Part shown: positions 10,601 through 20,911 of the stretch, one piece after another
Position numbering within the stretch: the stretch's first letter is position 1
Layout of the letters: the number at the start of each line of letters is the position of its first letter
Assembly (NCBI RefSeq): GCF_027409185.1
Contig: NC_084467.1
Coordinates: 15,552,501-15,616,500 of the forward strand
Reading direction: 5' to 3'
Origin: Cynocephalus volans
Taxonomy: Eukaryota; Chordata; Mammalia; Dermoptera; Cynocephalidae
DNA length: 64,000 bases
Program-made: the position numbers and the translations under genes
Notes under the pieces: model-generated
The model's input: only the letters and a program-made list of their open reading frames with translations
What the model was told of the DNA's origin: nothing
Database searches by the model: none

Positions 10601-12780
10601 AGCATGTGTAGCTCTCCTGGGAGGTAGTGTGACTTAGAAGCCAATGATTTTCAAGGGTATTTTCATTTCAGTCATAATAGCTGCTGGTGAGAATTGATCA
10701 TAAGGGAAATTTATTTTACTGGGAGAGAGGATTGCATTATGTTGAGCTGGGAGAAATAAAATATATTAAGCCAATGGACTCAGGGGGAGGCTGGGAGAAA
10801 CAGACAAGAAGGGGACAGAAGTGCGTGTTTGCAACCTCAAGATATGCTTTAAGAGCACAGAGAGCACATGTCCAGATGGAGCCCAGGGTCTCAGGGAGCC
10901 TGGGCTGAGGAGGCCCACTCAGGTGACCCCAGTTATGGAATCCTCTTGCTCCCAACCTCAGGTAAATGATGTTATAGTAAAAGCTCCTCGTGCAAATGAA
11001 GAAAGAAGTTAACAGGGAGTGAGCCCCACACTGCAGGAGGTTGGGATGGAAGGGGGTTTGGGGGGACTGGTAGAGTGGACAAAGGGTGAGACCACAAGCA
11101 GGTGGCCTTGGGCTGCTACTAAAAGTGACTGGCCTATTGTGTCCCCATTGTGTTCTCTCGACTTGTAGGAGTCCACATTGCCACTCCTGTTTGACATGAT
11201 GGCTCTAGCTGTATGGAGTGTTAAAGAGAAAGCTTGCTAAGCTTCACTGTGCTGATGGATGATCCCAGGCCCTCTGGAATCAAACACAATCTATCTGGGC
11301 TTCCCAGATTCCATGATAAGGAACCCAAAAGCAACCGATTGCAAAGAGAGCTAGAATCCACCTTGCGGACCAACCAGAGACCTGAGTTCAGCATCTTGCC
11401 TTTCTTAGTGCACCGCTGTCCTCTTTTTGCCCACAATCTAGCCCTTTTAATTTCAGGTCAGAAAGATGAACTAAACTCACACTAAACAATGCAAGCTCTC
11501 CCTTGCTAGGCAAGCAATACATTCAGCTCTGATTCAGAATGCTTTGGGGTGGTTTTATTTCTCATAATTTTATAATGAGGAGAACCCAGCCTGAGAAACT
11601 GAGCTCAAGCTGTAGCTATGGGGGCTTTAGTGAACTGGCTTAGCTTGTCAGCAGTTCTTATCTTGGTAGAACAGGAATTGCTCTTCCCATCCCCTTGTCT
11701 TTTCCCATCCTCAGCTGCCATCGAGGGGGATGGAGCCCCTTCTCTCAAGTATCAGGCACAGCGGGCAGGAGGAGACAGTGCCTCCGTCTCTCATGCATGC
11801 ACCGTGTGTTAAGCCATTGCTTACTTACCATCACTTACACGTGCTCAGCACTTTGTAGCTGTTTTCTCATTAGAGTCCTGACAACCCTATGAAGGGGGTG
11901 CTACTGTGCCCATTTTACAGATTAGGATACAGAGAGTAACTTGGCCAAGGTCATACTGCCAGGGATGGTAGAGCCAGCATTTGAATGCAGGTTTAGCTAT
12001 GTATTTTATCTCTACATTACATTGTCTCTTTACAACTGAGAGATGAATTTGTGTAGCTTGATTGCAAATTTCCTAATGGTTATACTGTAACCCTGAAGAA
12101 GTGTCCCTTTCAAGAATTTAAGAGTCCCAAGACAACACAAAACCAGTTTTGAAAAATGCAAATCCTTTCTACATTCATGTACTTTGAGATGAATCAAGAA
12201 AAAAAAAAAGGTCAATTTACCAGCGACCACATTTTTACATATGATCTGCTCAAGATGGTGTGGAAACTGCCCCGCTCCTCACCAGTGGTCCATGGGGCCC
12301 TCTTCCCAGGTTCAAGAAAGATAATGAACTTGGAAAGTTTCTAAAAATACTGAGTGCTGTGCATATGCAAAAGGTGGTTATTATTCCATCAAAGGGACAG
12401 GGGGAGCAAGATGAGGGGGGATCCCATTTCTATAATTTGTGTCCAAAGCACCATAGGCATCAGCCCCACAGGTTCCCAGGTTCTGGATTTCAAATTTCTC
12501 ACCTTCCCAGCAGTCTAGTGGCATGCCGCCCAGCTTGGTCACCTAGAGGTCTCTGGCTGAAGCCACCATCCTAGGGGACTGGAAGCCACTGATAGCTCCT
12601 TGCAGGGGGTGGAAGGATTGGGGTGATGGGGGGAAAGGGATTGGGAATCAGAGCAGCACAGCCTAGTCTAGGAAAGAGAGCATAGGGCCTACCTGTATCC
12701 CTCTTTCCCTTCTCAGCCATGGGTCCTGTCCCCCACTCACCAGCCATCACCACCAGTACACACAGCAGGGGAAGCTCCAT
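7477..12780 (-). CDS. PLA2G2D: PLA2G2D, group IID secreted phospholipase A2 (4 coding exons)
   Basis: Coding exons on the minus strand are 12780-12741, 9993-9849, 9125-9019 and 7622-7477, joining to 438 bases and 145 residues, the length I recall for human PLA2G2D. Phases are 1, 2 and 1, and all introns are GT-AG. Residues 1-20 form the signal peptide. The calcium loop is YGCHCGLGG (44-52), the active site is CCQTHDCC (63-70) with catalytic His67 and calcium ligand Asp68, and the second catalytic Asp is Asp112 in CACDKE. Fourteen cysteines in the mature chain fit seven disulfides, and NFS at 89-91 is a glycosylation sequon. The enzyme hydrolyses the sn-2 ester of phospholipids outside the cell with calcium. 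The family member is associated with lymphoid dendritic cells and resolution of inflammation (literature, not visible here). The start has a good context (A at -3, G at +4) and a TATA-like box 60 bases upstream. Nothing is broken. It is divergent from PLA2G2F. Confidence 0.96.
7790..8820. repeat. L2 and MIR relics in PLA2G2D intron 3
   Basis: Bases 7795-8100 resemble an L2 3' end ('caatggttgagtacctacca'). Bases 8222-8350 ('ctataaaatgggaatagtg') and 8630-8815 are MIR-like. They surround the tRNA-derived SINE listed separately. No alternative sPLA2 exon was seen between the real exons. Confidence 0.45.
8117..8222 (-). mobile_element. tRNA-Ile-derived SINE (monomer) in PLA2G2D intron 3
   Basis: Read on the minus strand this begins GGGCTGGCTGGTTAGCTCAG, closely matching the 5' half of a tRNA-Ile, including an A-box. 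It continues through a 'gatgacaccaag' anticodon-arm region and a B-box 'gggttcggatctcc', and ends in a TAAATA-rich tail. It is a retrotransposed copy, not a tRNA gene: the acceptor stem does not close and there is a 3' tail. The same family occurs at 15582, 16073 and 24601. SINEs of this origin are described from colugos. Confidence 0.7.
9019..9125 (-). CDS. PLA2G2D: PLA2G2D coding exon 3 (active-site exon)
   Basis: The exon is 107 bp, with acceptor CAG just above 9125 and donor GTGAGT at 9018. It encodes [15 protein letters not shown] with the catalytic His and adjacent calcium-binding Asp, and ends in the IHC segment. A sequon NFS lies inside. The split codons at both ends (W at the 5' side, S at the 3' side) rejoin in frame with the neighbouring exons. 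Confidence 0.95.
9290..9510 (+). repeat. MIR element in PLA2G2D intron 2
   Basis: Typical MIR order is present: 'ttgagcgtgtcccatgtgcc', then 'ccccattttacagatgagaa', then 'cttgcccaaggtcacacagc'. It is an old tRNA-derived SINE shared by mammals, with no function inferred. A short L2-like tail follows at 9670-9780. Confidence 0.7.
9849..9993 (-). CDS. PLA2G2D: PLA2G2D coding exon 2 (calcium-loop exon)
   Basis: The exon is 145 bp, the same length as the matching exons of PLA2G2F and PLA2G2C in this window. It encodes the end of the signal peptide, the N-terminal helix [15 protein letters not shown] and the calcium loop [11 protein letters not shown], ending in DATD and the split Trp codon. Donor GTAACC follows at 9848. 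Confidence 0.95.
10190..12030. repeat. L1 and MIR relics in PLA2G2D intron 1
   Basis: Bases 10205-10375 look like an old L1 fragment ('tttattttggaataattcta'). Bases 10380-10500 are MIR-like ('ccccattttacagatgagca'). Bases 11815-11995 are another MIR with 'gcccattttacagattagga'. Bases 10680-11800 contain no recognised element. No extra exon could be supported. Confidence 0.45.
12741..12780 (-). CDS. PLA2G2D: PLA2G2D coding exon 1 (signal peptide)
   Basis: Thirteen codons plus one base ([13 protein letters not shown], then G) followed by donor GTGAGT at 12740. This ATG was chosen because it gives a good Kozak context and a hydrophobic signal core, and because the split glycine codon joins to VIPTQGG in exon 2 as in human. 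This exon is too short to stand out as an open frame on its own. Confidence 0.92.
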
Positions 12781-12839
12781 GATCCCAGCACAGAGCAGTG
12801 GAGGCAGCTGCTGGAAGTCCCCTTCCATGCAAGAGGCCC

Positions 12840-12847
12840 CTTATATC
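12840..12847 (-). promoter_or_regulatory. TATA-like box of PLA2G2D
   Basis: On the minus strand this reads GATATAAG, 60 bases before the PLA2G2D start codon. A start site 25-30 bases downstream would leave a 5' UTR of about 30 bases in one exon with the signal peptide. The spacing is right for a core promoter, but no expression data are available. Confidence 0.45.
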
Positions 12848-12929
12848 AGATGCGCCCAGCCTGGCTCGTCCCATCCCTCCCAGCCCCAGCTCCAGTGGAC
12901 GCAACTCGTGCTCCCCAGCTTCCTCTTTT

Positions 12930-14640
12930 CTGGTGCTGGGGAATTTTATTATTTTTATTTTTAATATAGTATCTGGCACTTTCTTCCTTTTTGGTAAAAG
13001 AAACATGTATTCAGCTTAGAAGATCTGGAAAAGATAAATATTCTTCTGCAGTAACATTTTGAAAGTAACATTTCCATTACACGGCTATACTGTTTATTTA
13101 ATGACTCCCCTATTAATGGGCATATGGGTTCTTTCCAATTTTTTGCTCGTGTAGATCATACAGTGAAAGACGGCCAAATTGACTCCTAATGTGGATTTGC
13201 TGAGTCAAAGCACATGCACAATTTGAAGGTAATTGATGCATATTGACAACTCACTCTGCAGAAGGTCTGCCCCAGCTCACATGTGCGCATCCTGATGAGG
13301 CAAAAGCATGGACCCATCTGGCTAGAGTGGAGGTGCTGATGCAGGATGCACAGGGCACTGCACAGAGACGGTCAGCCCCAAGGGCTCCACGGGTAACCTT
13401 GTCCACAAATAACAGAAATTGGTTTTCTTTGATGCCTGTTAGATGGCGGCTCAAGGACGTGGTGCCCAGGCTGACCTCTTTGAGGCCAGATAATCAGCGC
13501 ACCCATAAAAGTATCCCAGCAAGAGTCACTGCTGGGAGGATTTTTTGTTTGGGGTTTTTATCCTCTCTTTCTCTCTCCTCTCCTTCCTCTCTCTTCCAAA
13601 TCTGATTTTTGCCTTCGTTTCTTGACTCAGCCAACGGGGACAAAATTACAATGAGCTAGGAGGAATAAGTTCTGGTGTTCTATCGCATGGTAGGGTGACC
13701 ATTGGTAAACAGTTAAGTTTTGTATATTATGTAATAGCTGGAGGAGAGGCTTTGAATATTTTCACCACAAAGAATGACAAACGCATGAGGTGATGGATAC
13801 TCTAACTGCCCTTCCCTGACCATCATGCAAAATGTATACGTATCAAAACATCAGATTGTACCCCATAAACATGCACAGTTACAATGTATCAATTAAAATA
13901 AATACATTTTATTTTTATTTTTCTTGAATCATAATTGATTATACATATATTGGGGGTTCAACACTGACTTATGTTGATCAAATCAATATTATTAGCATAT
14001 GTGTTATTACAAATCGTACTTATTCTTTATGCCGCTTGTCAATCTCTCCCCATCTCCCCTCCCACCCCCCACCTCTGATAACCCTAGATTTCTTCTCTCC
14101 TTCTGAAAGAGTAATGGTTCCTCTGTTGATTTGTTGCCCAGATGATCTGTCCAGTGCTGAGAGATGTGATCAGGTCCCCCACTATTATCGTAGAGCAGAT
14201 GCTTCTTCTTTCACTCTGGAATGGGCTTTGTGGATAGAGACATCCTCTTCTTTTCTTTGGTCTCTGCTGGTGACTCTCCTTGTGTCAATGCACTCGAGTG
14301 GCTGGTGGGCCATCTGCGTGGTGGTTGTAGTGTCTAGCCACTTTTGCAGCAGCTGTGGCTATTGTGGTGGCTATGATGAGCCACACACATGGAAGTGGTG
14401 TTTTTAGCGTGCTCCTTGCCTGGCTGTGGGAGGAGGGGTTGGTCCCCAGCTCCATCTGTTTGAATGTTCTAAGATGTTGTTGCAGAGCAGTTGGGTGGGA
14501 GAGGGACAGGGGAAGAGGGAAGGAAATAGAGTAGGAGAAGGTGGAAGGAGCGGAAGCATGGTTGTGGCCCATGGCACAAAATGTATTTTTAAAAAATACA
14601 CTTTAAAACAAAAAAACAAACAATCTTCTAGATCTAGTCT
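12930..14640. mobile_element. Old LINE fragments upstream of PLA2G2D
   Basis: Bases 12950-13240 resemble a worn L1M-type segment. Bases 13690-13905 match a sense L1 3' end ('catgaggtgatggatactct', ending in an AAATAAATAC-rich tail). It is followed by antisense L1-like sequence at 13910-14140 and an L1-like stretch at 14140-14420. Bases 14420-14640 are unassigned apart from a short A-rich run. Boundaries are approximate and no open frame is intact. Confidence 0.4.
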
Positions 14641-14829
14641 CTTGACAATGCATATGGCTACCTCCCAGAATGCCAGCCCCATCTGGTATTGCTTGGACAG
14701 GAGCAAAAGTCACCAGAACCACAAGCCCTTGGTTGATTCTAGAAGGCCTTTCCCTAATGAGAGAGAAGACATGATATTGATGCTGCAAAGAAGCCTTTAA
14801 TACCCCAGCCTCAGTTGTCCTGGACACCT

Positions 14830-15300
14830 CCAGAGGCCCTGGGGCACATGTTGCTGGTTGGGTTTGGGATCAGACAGACCTGGTTCAAGTTCTGGCTCCT
14901 TCTCTCACCAGCTGTGGGACCCTGGACAAATCCCTTCACTTCTCTGACTGTTGTGTGCCTCATTTGCAAAATGGAGCCAATGGTCCCTCCCTTCTCTGAT
15001 TGCTGTGAGGTTTAGAGATAATGTACATAATGCACCCTGCACCAAGCCTCATCCACCAAAAGAATGCCATTACAGTCACCACAACACTGGTTGTATAGTA
15101 TTACATGGAGGTTAAGAGGACTGGAGAGATGTAGCTCGACCCGGACTGCCTGGGTGAACAGCCTGACCTCCCCACCCTTCCAGCTGCTTAGCCTGGAGCA
15201 AGCTCCTGAGCTCTGTGTTCCGTTCTTCACATGTGAAATACTTCACAGGCTTGCTGTGAGGACTACAGGAGCTGATACGTGAACAGGGCTTGGTCCATAG
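14830..15300. repeat. MIR-like fragments
   Basis: Bases 14860-15030 carry 'cctggttcaagttctggctc' and 'gcctcatttgcaaaatggag', the usual MIR 3' phrases. A second similar piece lies at 15090-15300. No gene is seen here. Confidence 0.5.
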
Positions 15301-15339
15301 GTAGAGGTCAATAAATGGCAGCTGTGGCTACTGCCATCC

Positions 15340-15581
15340 TCCTCCTCATTACCACCACTATCATCATCATCACCATCCTCATCATCACCATCTCCACCAT
15401 CCTCCTCCTCTTCATCTTCACCACCATCATCGTCACCATCATCATCATCATCACCATCCTCATCATCACTATCACCATCATCATCACCATCCTCATCATC
15501 ACCATCCTCATCATCACCATCATCATCTTCACCATCATCATCTTCACCATCCTTATCACCATCATCAACATCATCATCATC
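15340..15581. repeat. (TCA)n trinucleotide array, left part
   Basis: Imperfect TCA/ATC trinucleotide repeats with interspersed ACC, TTC and CTC triplets fill this stretch. The array is interrupted by the SINE at 15582-15726 and resumes at 15727. It is open on both strands, giving spurious poly-Met, poly-Asp, poly-Ile, poly-Ser and poly-His frames. Confidence 0.9.
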
Positions 15582-15726
15582 GGGCCGAGCCCATGGTGCA
15601 CTCGGTAGAGTGCGGCGCTGGGAGAGTGGCGACGCTCCTGCCGTGGGTTTGGGTCCTATATAGGAATGACCAGTGCACTCACTGGCTGAGTGCCGGTCAC
15701 GAAAATGACAAAAAAAAAAAAAAACA
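15582..15726 (+). mobile_element. Dimeric tRNA-derived SINE inserted inside the (TCA)n array
   Basis: The element begins GGGCCGAGCCCATGGTGCAC, carries a second tRNA-like half after 'tcctatataggaatgacc', and ends with a long A tract. The host sequence aacatcatcatcatc (15567-15581) is repeated directly after the tail (15727-15741). This is a 15-base target-site duplication that marks a target-primed insertion. The array must therefore be older than the insertion. It probably belongs to the same tRNA-derived SINE superfamily as the elements at 8117, 16073 and 24601. Confidence 0.75.
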
Positions 15727-15837
15727 AACATCATCATCATCACCATCATCACCATCATCATCTTCACCACCATCATCGTCACCATCATCATCATCTTCAC
15801 CATCATCACCATCCTCATCTTCACCATCATCATCATC

Positions 15838-15869
<32 letters not shown>

Positions 15870-16072
15870 ATTCACCATCCTCATCTTCACCATCATCTTC
15901 ACCATCATCTTCACCATCATCATCACCATCATCATCACCATCATCTTCACCATCACCATCATCTTCACCATCATATTCACCATCCTCATCATCACTATCA
16001 TCATAACCATCATCACCATCATCTTCACCATCATCGTCACCATCATCACCATCATCATCTTCACCATCATCA
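15727..16072. repeat. (TCA)n trinucleotide array, right part
   Basis: This continues the same imperfect trinucleotide array, with frequent TTCACC variants giving a higher-order rhythm such as CATCATCTTCACC. It ends against a T run that belongs to the tail of the next SINE on the minus strand. Confidence 0.9.
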
Positions 16073-16162
16073 TTTTTTTTTAAAAGATGATTGTAAGGGG
16101 ATTTTAACCCTTGGCTTGGTGTTGTCAGCACCACATTCTCCCAAGTGAGCCACAGGCCAGCC
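16073..16162 (-). mobile_element. tRNA-Ile-derived SINE (minus strand)
   Basis: On the minus strand it starts GGCTGGCCTGTGGCTCACTT, passes through 'gtggtgctgacaacaccaag' (a tRNA-Ile anticodon-arm-like core) and the B-box-like 'agggttaaaatccc', and ends in an A-rich tail that abuts the (TCA)n array. The A- and B-box order confirms the orientation. Confidence 0.65.
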
Positions 16163-16379
16163 TAGAAACCCCCTTATTTTTAACCCCATCTCAGTAATAT
16201 CTGACTACCTGGGCCTGGTTGTTTCTTGAAACTTCTCAGCAAGTTTGTGTGCTTTTACTTCCCTGGTAATGGTTGGAAAAACACTTGATGATACTGTTAG
16301 TCCTCAGTCCAGCAAGCTCTCCACATGGTGAGTGGGAAGGAGCAGGGAGGAGCTAGGGTGCTGGAGAGCAAATTCTATT

Positions 16380-16650
16380 AATAGTAGTTTCCACTGGCTG
16401 AGCCTCTACCATGTGCCGTGCACTAGGTTGTTAGCTCATTTACTTTTCACAACCACACCATGGAGATACTGCTATTCCCATTTTACAGGTGAGGAAACTG
16501 AGGCTCAGAGAGGTTAGATACTTGGCCATGGTCACATGGCAGGTATGCAGCAGAGTTTGGATTAGAACACAGGTCTGCCAGAGCCCGCCCTTACTATGTG
16601 TTTGGGCACTGTTCTATATGTAGGCACTCCCTAATCCTCGTTTCACAGAT
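16380..16650 (+). repeat. MIR element
   Basis: It contains 'taccatgtgccgtgcactag', 'tcccattttacaggtgagga' and 'cttggccatggtcacatggc', the standard MIR sequence of blocks. Nothing else is recognised up to 17120. Confidence 0.65.
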
Positions 16651-17119
16651 GAGTCATAGTATCCTGGAGCTCTGCCATATACATTTTCTTACCCTCCCAG
16701 TGTAGACAGAGGTGGGACCAAGAAGCACTGGCAGAGCCTGGCAACCTGCTGTCCACAATCTCACTGCAGAAGAGAAGATGGTGGGCCCCCATTTCCTAAG
16801 AATACCCTCGTGGGGTGAGAGCATGTTCTCCCAGCCTGTGTCCAGAGTCCTTCCTCCACCCATCCCTCCCTGCAAAGCCCCATTTATCAGAACAGTCCTA
16901 ATGCCTGGATTCCACCCGTAATGAAAACTTGCTAGAGCGTATCAGAGATGAAGCTCAGAATTACTGCAGGTTTGCAGGATCAAAGGAAAGCAAAAGAACC
17001 TGGTTTTGCCCAGGGTGGGAAGAGGGGAAGGGAGAGATTTGAGATTGGCCTTTGTGGGAGGGTGACCCACTTTTCTCCATCTGCACCAAAGCAGGACCGA
17101 AGGAAGCAGGCTAAACAAT

Positions 17120-17545
17120 TGGAACCACACAAGTGTCTGTCAACCACAGAATGGATACATGGTGGTATAGCTGCTCAATGATGACACCACATCAGTAAGC
17201 CAAAATGACACAATGACGTGTATGAATCTCACAACATAATGTTGAACTAATAGAAGCTAGACAGAAAAGAGTACAGACTGTGAGAGATTCCATTTCTGTG
17301 ATGTTCCAAAACAGCCAAGCTAATTTGTGCTTTCACAAGCCAGGACAGCACTTACACACTGATGTGGGTGGTAACTGGAAGAAGTTACTAGAGGTCTTCA
17401 GGGGGTGCTGTTGGTTGCATGGGTGTGTTCACATTGTAAAAATTTATCCAGCTGTTCACTTATGGTCTGTGTATTTTCCTGAATATATGTTATACTTCAA
17501 CACATTTGAACCATAACTATTAGGATGATAATTTTTTTTTAAAAA
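17120..17545 (+). mobile_element. L1M-type 3' fragment
   Basis: It carries the phrase 'agaatggatacatggtggta' and later 'aatatatgttatacttcaac' near the end, typical of the 3' region of old L1 copies. The flanks are degraded and there is no clear target duplication. Confidence 0.5.
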
Positions 17546-17549
17546 AGGG

Positions 17550-19490
17550 CTCAAACTTCAGCAGGAAGTACTTTAGATATCCTCCTAGATTATCAGGGAT
17601 GCTTCCAGATTATGAGCAACTGAGGTCACGTAGGAGAAAGAAAGCTCCAGCTTTGACAGAAAGCACTGGCTTTTAATTCTCGCTTAAGAATGATGTTACC
17701 TGGATCATGTTGCTTCATCTCTCTGAGGGTCAGGTTGCCCATCTGAAAAATGAGGCCAGTGATGTGTCCCCTGCAGACTGAGTCCTGAGTACAGGTGGAA
17801 TGATTGGCACACAGTAAGTGGTCAATCAACACATGACACCTTGGTGACCTCTCCTTCCAGATGCAATGAGTCCAAGGTTCTGTCCGAGGCAAGGGGCTGG
17901 GCAAAGTGACCTCCCTCTGCACAACAGGTCCAGAGATTCTTGTTTCTAAATGACACAGTTGGTCACACACAGTGGAGGGATATCCACATTGACCTCTCAG
18001 TTAACTCAGATGACTCAAACCCAGACTGGTGGCCACAAGAAGGCATTTTCAAAGTCACTTGAAATCCCCATGCCCAGCAGCTTCGAGATGGTCATTGCTC
18101 AAAGGTTCTTGCTTGTTTTCACACCCAGCCCAGCCCTCTGCTGCCTTTCTCAGGCCACTTCAGGCTGGGAGGCAGCAGAGCCTGGATGTTCAGAAGGAGG
18201 CTTGGGGGTCAGACAGACCCGACATGGATCCTGACTCCTCCTCTGTGTTATCATCTGTTAAATGGGACAGAGGAAAAAGATAATGCCCAGTGAGTGTGGT
18301 TGTTACAAGGATTTCAAGACATGGGGCGTGTTCAGTGCCTGGCAGTGTGCCTCAGACAGAGTGCTTAGTAATGGTAGTTGGTGATGGTGCTATTAATATG
18401 AGCTTGTGGGAAGCCGAGAGCTCACTTCCCAGTAATGCCATGGAGCCCAGCCAATAATTCCATTCAACAGGCATTTTTCTGAGCACCTACTATGTGTTAG
18501 GCCCCAGACAGACCCACAACACCGTGTAGAGTGCAGAGAGGAAGAAGAAAGAGAAGTCTCCCTGCCCACTAGGAACTTAGAGTGTCTCCAGAGTGACTAG
18601 AGCTGGTTGAGACCTGGGCTGTGCAGACCCCCGGTGGGCCGTCCCGTGGGTGGGGTGGGGGCTCACACTGATTTGCACAAGTTGGTTTGCATGGAGGTAG
18701 GTTTCTCTGCCTGAGGAGTCAGAATGGGGGGGATGACTGTGCACTCCAAGATATTTGTCTGGTGGGATTGGTGGAGAGAGCCCTGTAGAGCCTCCAGGCA
18801 CCCCTAGGGTCACTGGGAGGAGTTCTGCAAGACACAGAGACAGAGAGGGTGCAAGTGTGGCAGGGGCTGGGGCTGGGGCAGGTGCCTCTTCAGTGCAGAG
18901 CATGGTGTGGCCCTGAGCCTGGAAGGTAAGGCGACCTTACCTCGCACCTCGAGAGTCTGCAGATTTGGGGGGTCTGTGGATGCCAAGACCTCTGTGAATA
19001 GCTGTGAGTGGACATGAACAAGGTGGGGGAAAGGGGAGTCGAGCAGAAAATGAGCCACTGGGCTCTCAGGCTCCTCTGAAACTCGCAGAAGCAATGGGCG
19101 GCTTGGGGTTTTTGTTTTGTTTTGTTTTGTTTTGCTTTGCTTTGTTTTGTTTTGTTTTTTGAGGGGGACTGGGTGTGCTGACTTACGTGGGTGGGACAGA
19201 AGCCAGAGGCAATTCTTGATGTTAATATGATCCCACAGGGGCCCACAGACCTGGTGGAAGGGCCAGCCCCAGTGGTTGCACCATTCACCCCGCAGGAAAT
19301 CATAACTCTTCAGGGTGCACAAGTCTTCCATCCCACTCACTCCTTGAAGCACAACTTGTAGGCTGGTATTATTTGTCCTGTGTGTAAATGAGGTTAGTGG
19401 GGCTCTGAAGGGTCACGCCACTTCTCAAGCTGGCCCGAACCCAGTCTTCTTCTTCTTTTTTTTCTGGTGGGCCATAGTTATGGGCTCTAT
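17550..19490. other. Intergenic DNA with MIR/L2 fragments and a (TTTTG)n run
   Basis: MIR-like pieces lie near 17690-17830 and 18200-18380, and an L2-like piece at 18455-18590 ('gagcacctactatgtgttag'). A pentanucleotide (TTTTG)n run occupies about 19108-19160, with two TTTGC interruptions. No supported gene was found. The open frames on the minus strand here lack any recognisable domain. Confidence 0.45.
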
Positions 19491-19495
19491 GGCAT

Positions 19496-19889
19496 TGTAA
19501 TGAGCTAAATTGTGTCCCCTCCCCCCATTCATATGTTGAAGTCCAAAACCCCAGTACTTCAGAATGTGACTGTATTTGGAGATAGAACCTTTAAAGAGGT
19601 AATTAAGTTAAAATGGGGTCATTAGTGTGGGCCCTAATCCGATATGACTAGTGTCCATATAAAAAGAAGAGATTAGGACACAGACAGGTACAGAAAAAAG
19701 GCCATGTGAAGAAGACACAGGGAAACAGTGGCCATTTGCAAGCCGAGGAGAGAGATCACAGAAGACACCAATTCTACTGACACCTTCATCTCAGACTCCC
19801 AGCCTCCAGAGCTGTGAGACAATACACTTCTGTTGTTTTTGCCTCCCAGCCTGTGCTACTTCATTATGGCAGCCCCAGGAAACTGTACA
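19496..19889 (+). mobile_element. MLT1-type MaLR LTR (ERVL-MaLR)
   Basis: It starts TGTAATGAGCTAAATTGTGT and contains 'ttcatatgttgaagtccaaa', 'cagaatgtgactgtatttgg' and 'ggccatttgcaagccgagga', ending with 'ggcagccccaggaaactgta' then ca. This is the consensus layout of MLT1 LTRs. A second copy lies at 28419-28819. Confidence 0.75.
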
Positions 19890-20282
19890 GGTGTTAAGAG
19901 AGCTCAGAGAAAATATGAATGCCTGGTGGGTTTCCTGGAGGAGGTGAGCAGCTGGTAAGTCACTGCCCTCTTTCTTCTGCTCACTCCCTGTCCCCTTCCC
20001 CCAATGTAGGCACAACAGGGTCCCTGCCGTACAGAGACCTGGTCTGAGGGACTGACCTGGTTCTTAGGACACTGCCTGTAGTCGGGTCTTCCTGGCTCAC
20101 AGGACTGAGACATGTGACTTCCCAGCTCACTGCCTCAGTTTCCACCTCATAAAATGGAAATAACAACCTTTGGTGCCTCCCTCCTCCAGAGTTAAACAAC
20201 TTAATGATTAGGAATTATCTGGTGAAATAGATATTATACATATAAACATTTTTGTTTTAAATGTAGAAACTATTTATTTCTT

Positions 20283-20911
20283 ATAAACATTGTTCTGGTT
20301 TCTTTTAGAATCAACTTTATTGAGGTACAATTTATGTAAAATAAAATGTATCCATTCAAAGTGAATGGTGAATTTTGACACATGCGTACAGCTGTGGAAC
20401 CACTTCCTTTGTCAAGACACACAACATTTCAATGACCCAGAAAAATTCCCTCCTGCCCCTTTGAAGTCAATTCTAACACCAGCCCCAATCCTAGGCAACC
20501 ACTGATCCTCTTTTCTGTCACTGTAGATGAGTTTTGCCCTTTCTAGAATGTCATATAGTTGGAATTATATGATGTGTAGAATTCTGTGTCTGGCTTCTTT
20601 CACTTAGCATAATGCTTTTGAGATTCATCTATGTTGTGTGTACCAATAGTGTATGAATTTTATTGCTGAGTAGTATTTTATTGTATAGATGTATCACAGT
20701 TTGTTTATCCTTTCTTCAGTTGGCAGACATTTGAGTTGTTTATAGTTTAGGCTATTATGAATAAGGTTGCTATAAACATTTGTGAATAAGCCAATGTATG
20801 CATACCTGTTTTCTCTTGGGTAAATAACCAGGAGTGGAATGACTGGGTCTCAAGTTAAGTGTATGTTTAACTTTATAAGAAATTGCCAAACAGTTTTCCA
20901 ATGTGGTTGTA
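20283..20911 (-). mobile_element. Old L1 fragment, left part (interrupted by a later L1)
   Basis: The plus strand reads as the complement of an L1 3' region: 'tgtctggcttctttcactta', 'gttgcta' and 'gtatgtttaactttataaga'. The same old L1 resumes at about 24480, after the younger plus-strand L1, because the sequence context (the 'ttttccaa...tggttgta' block followed by 'ccattttgcattcccacc') continues across the insertion. Confidence 0.6.

Noticed and set aside
15243-16148. Long open frames of poly-Met, poly-Asp, poly-His and poly-Ser on both strands
   Set aside because: They are translations of the (TCA)n array and change residue only with frame; no start context or conserved domain.
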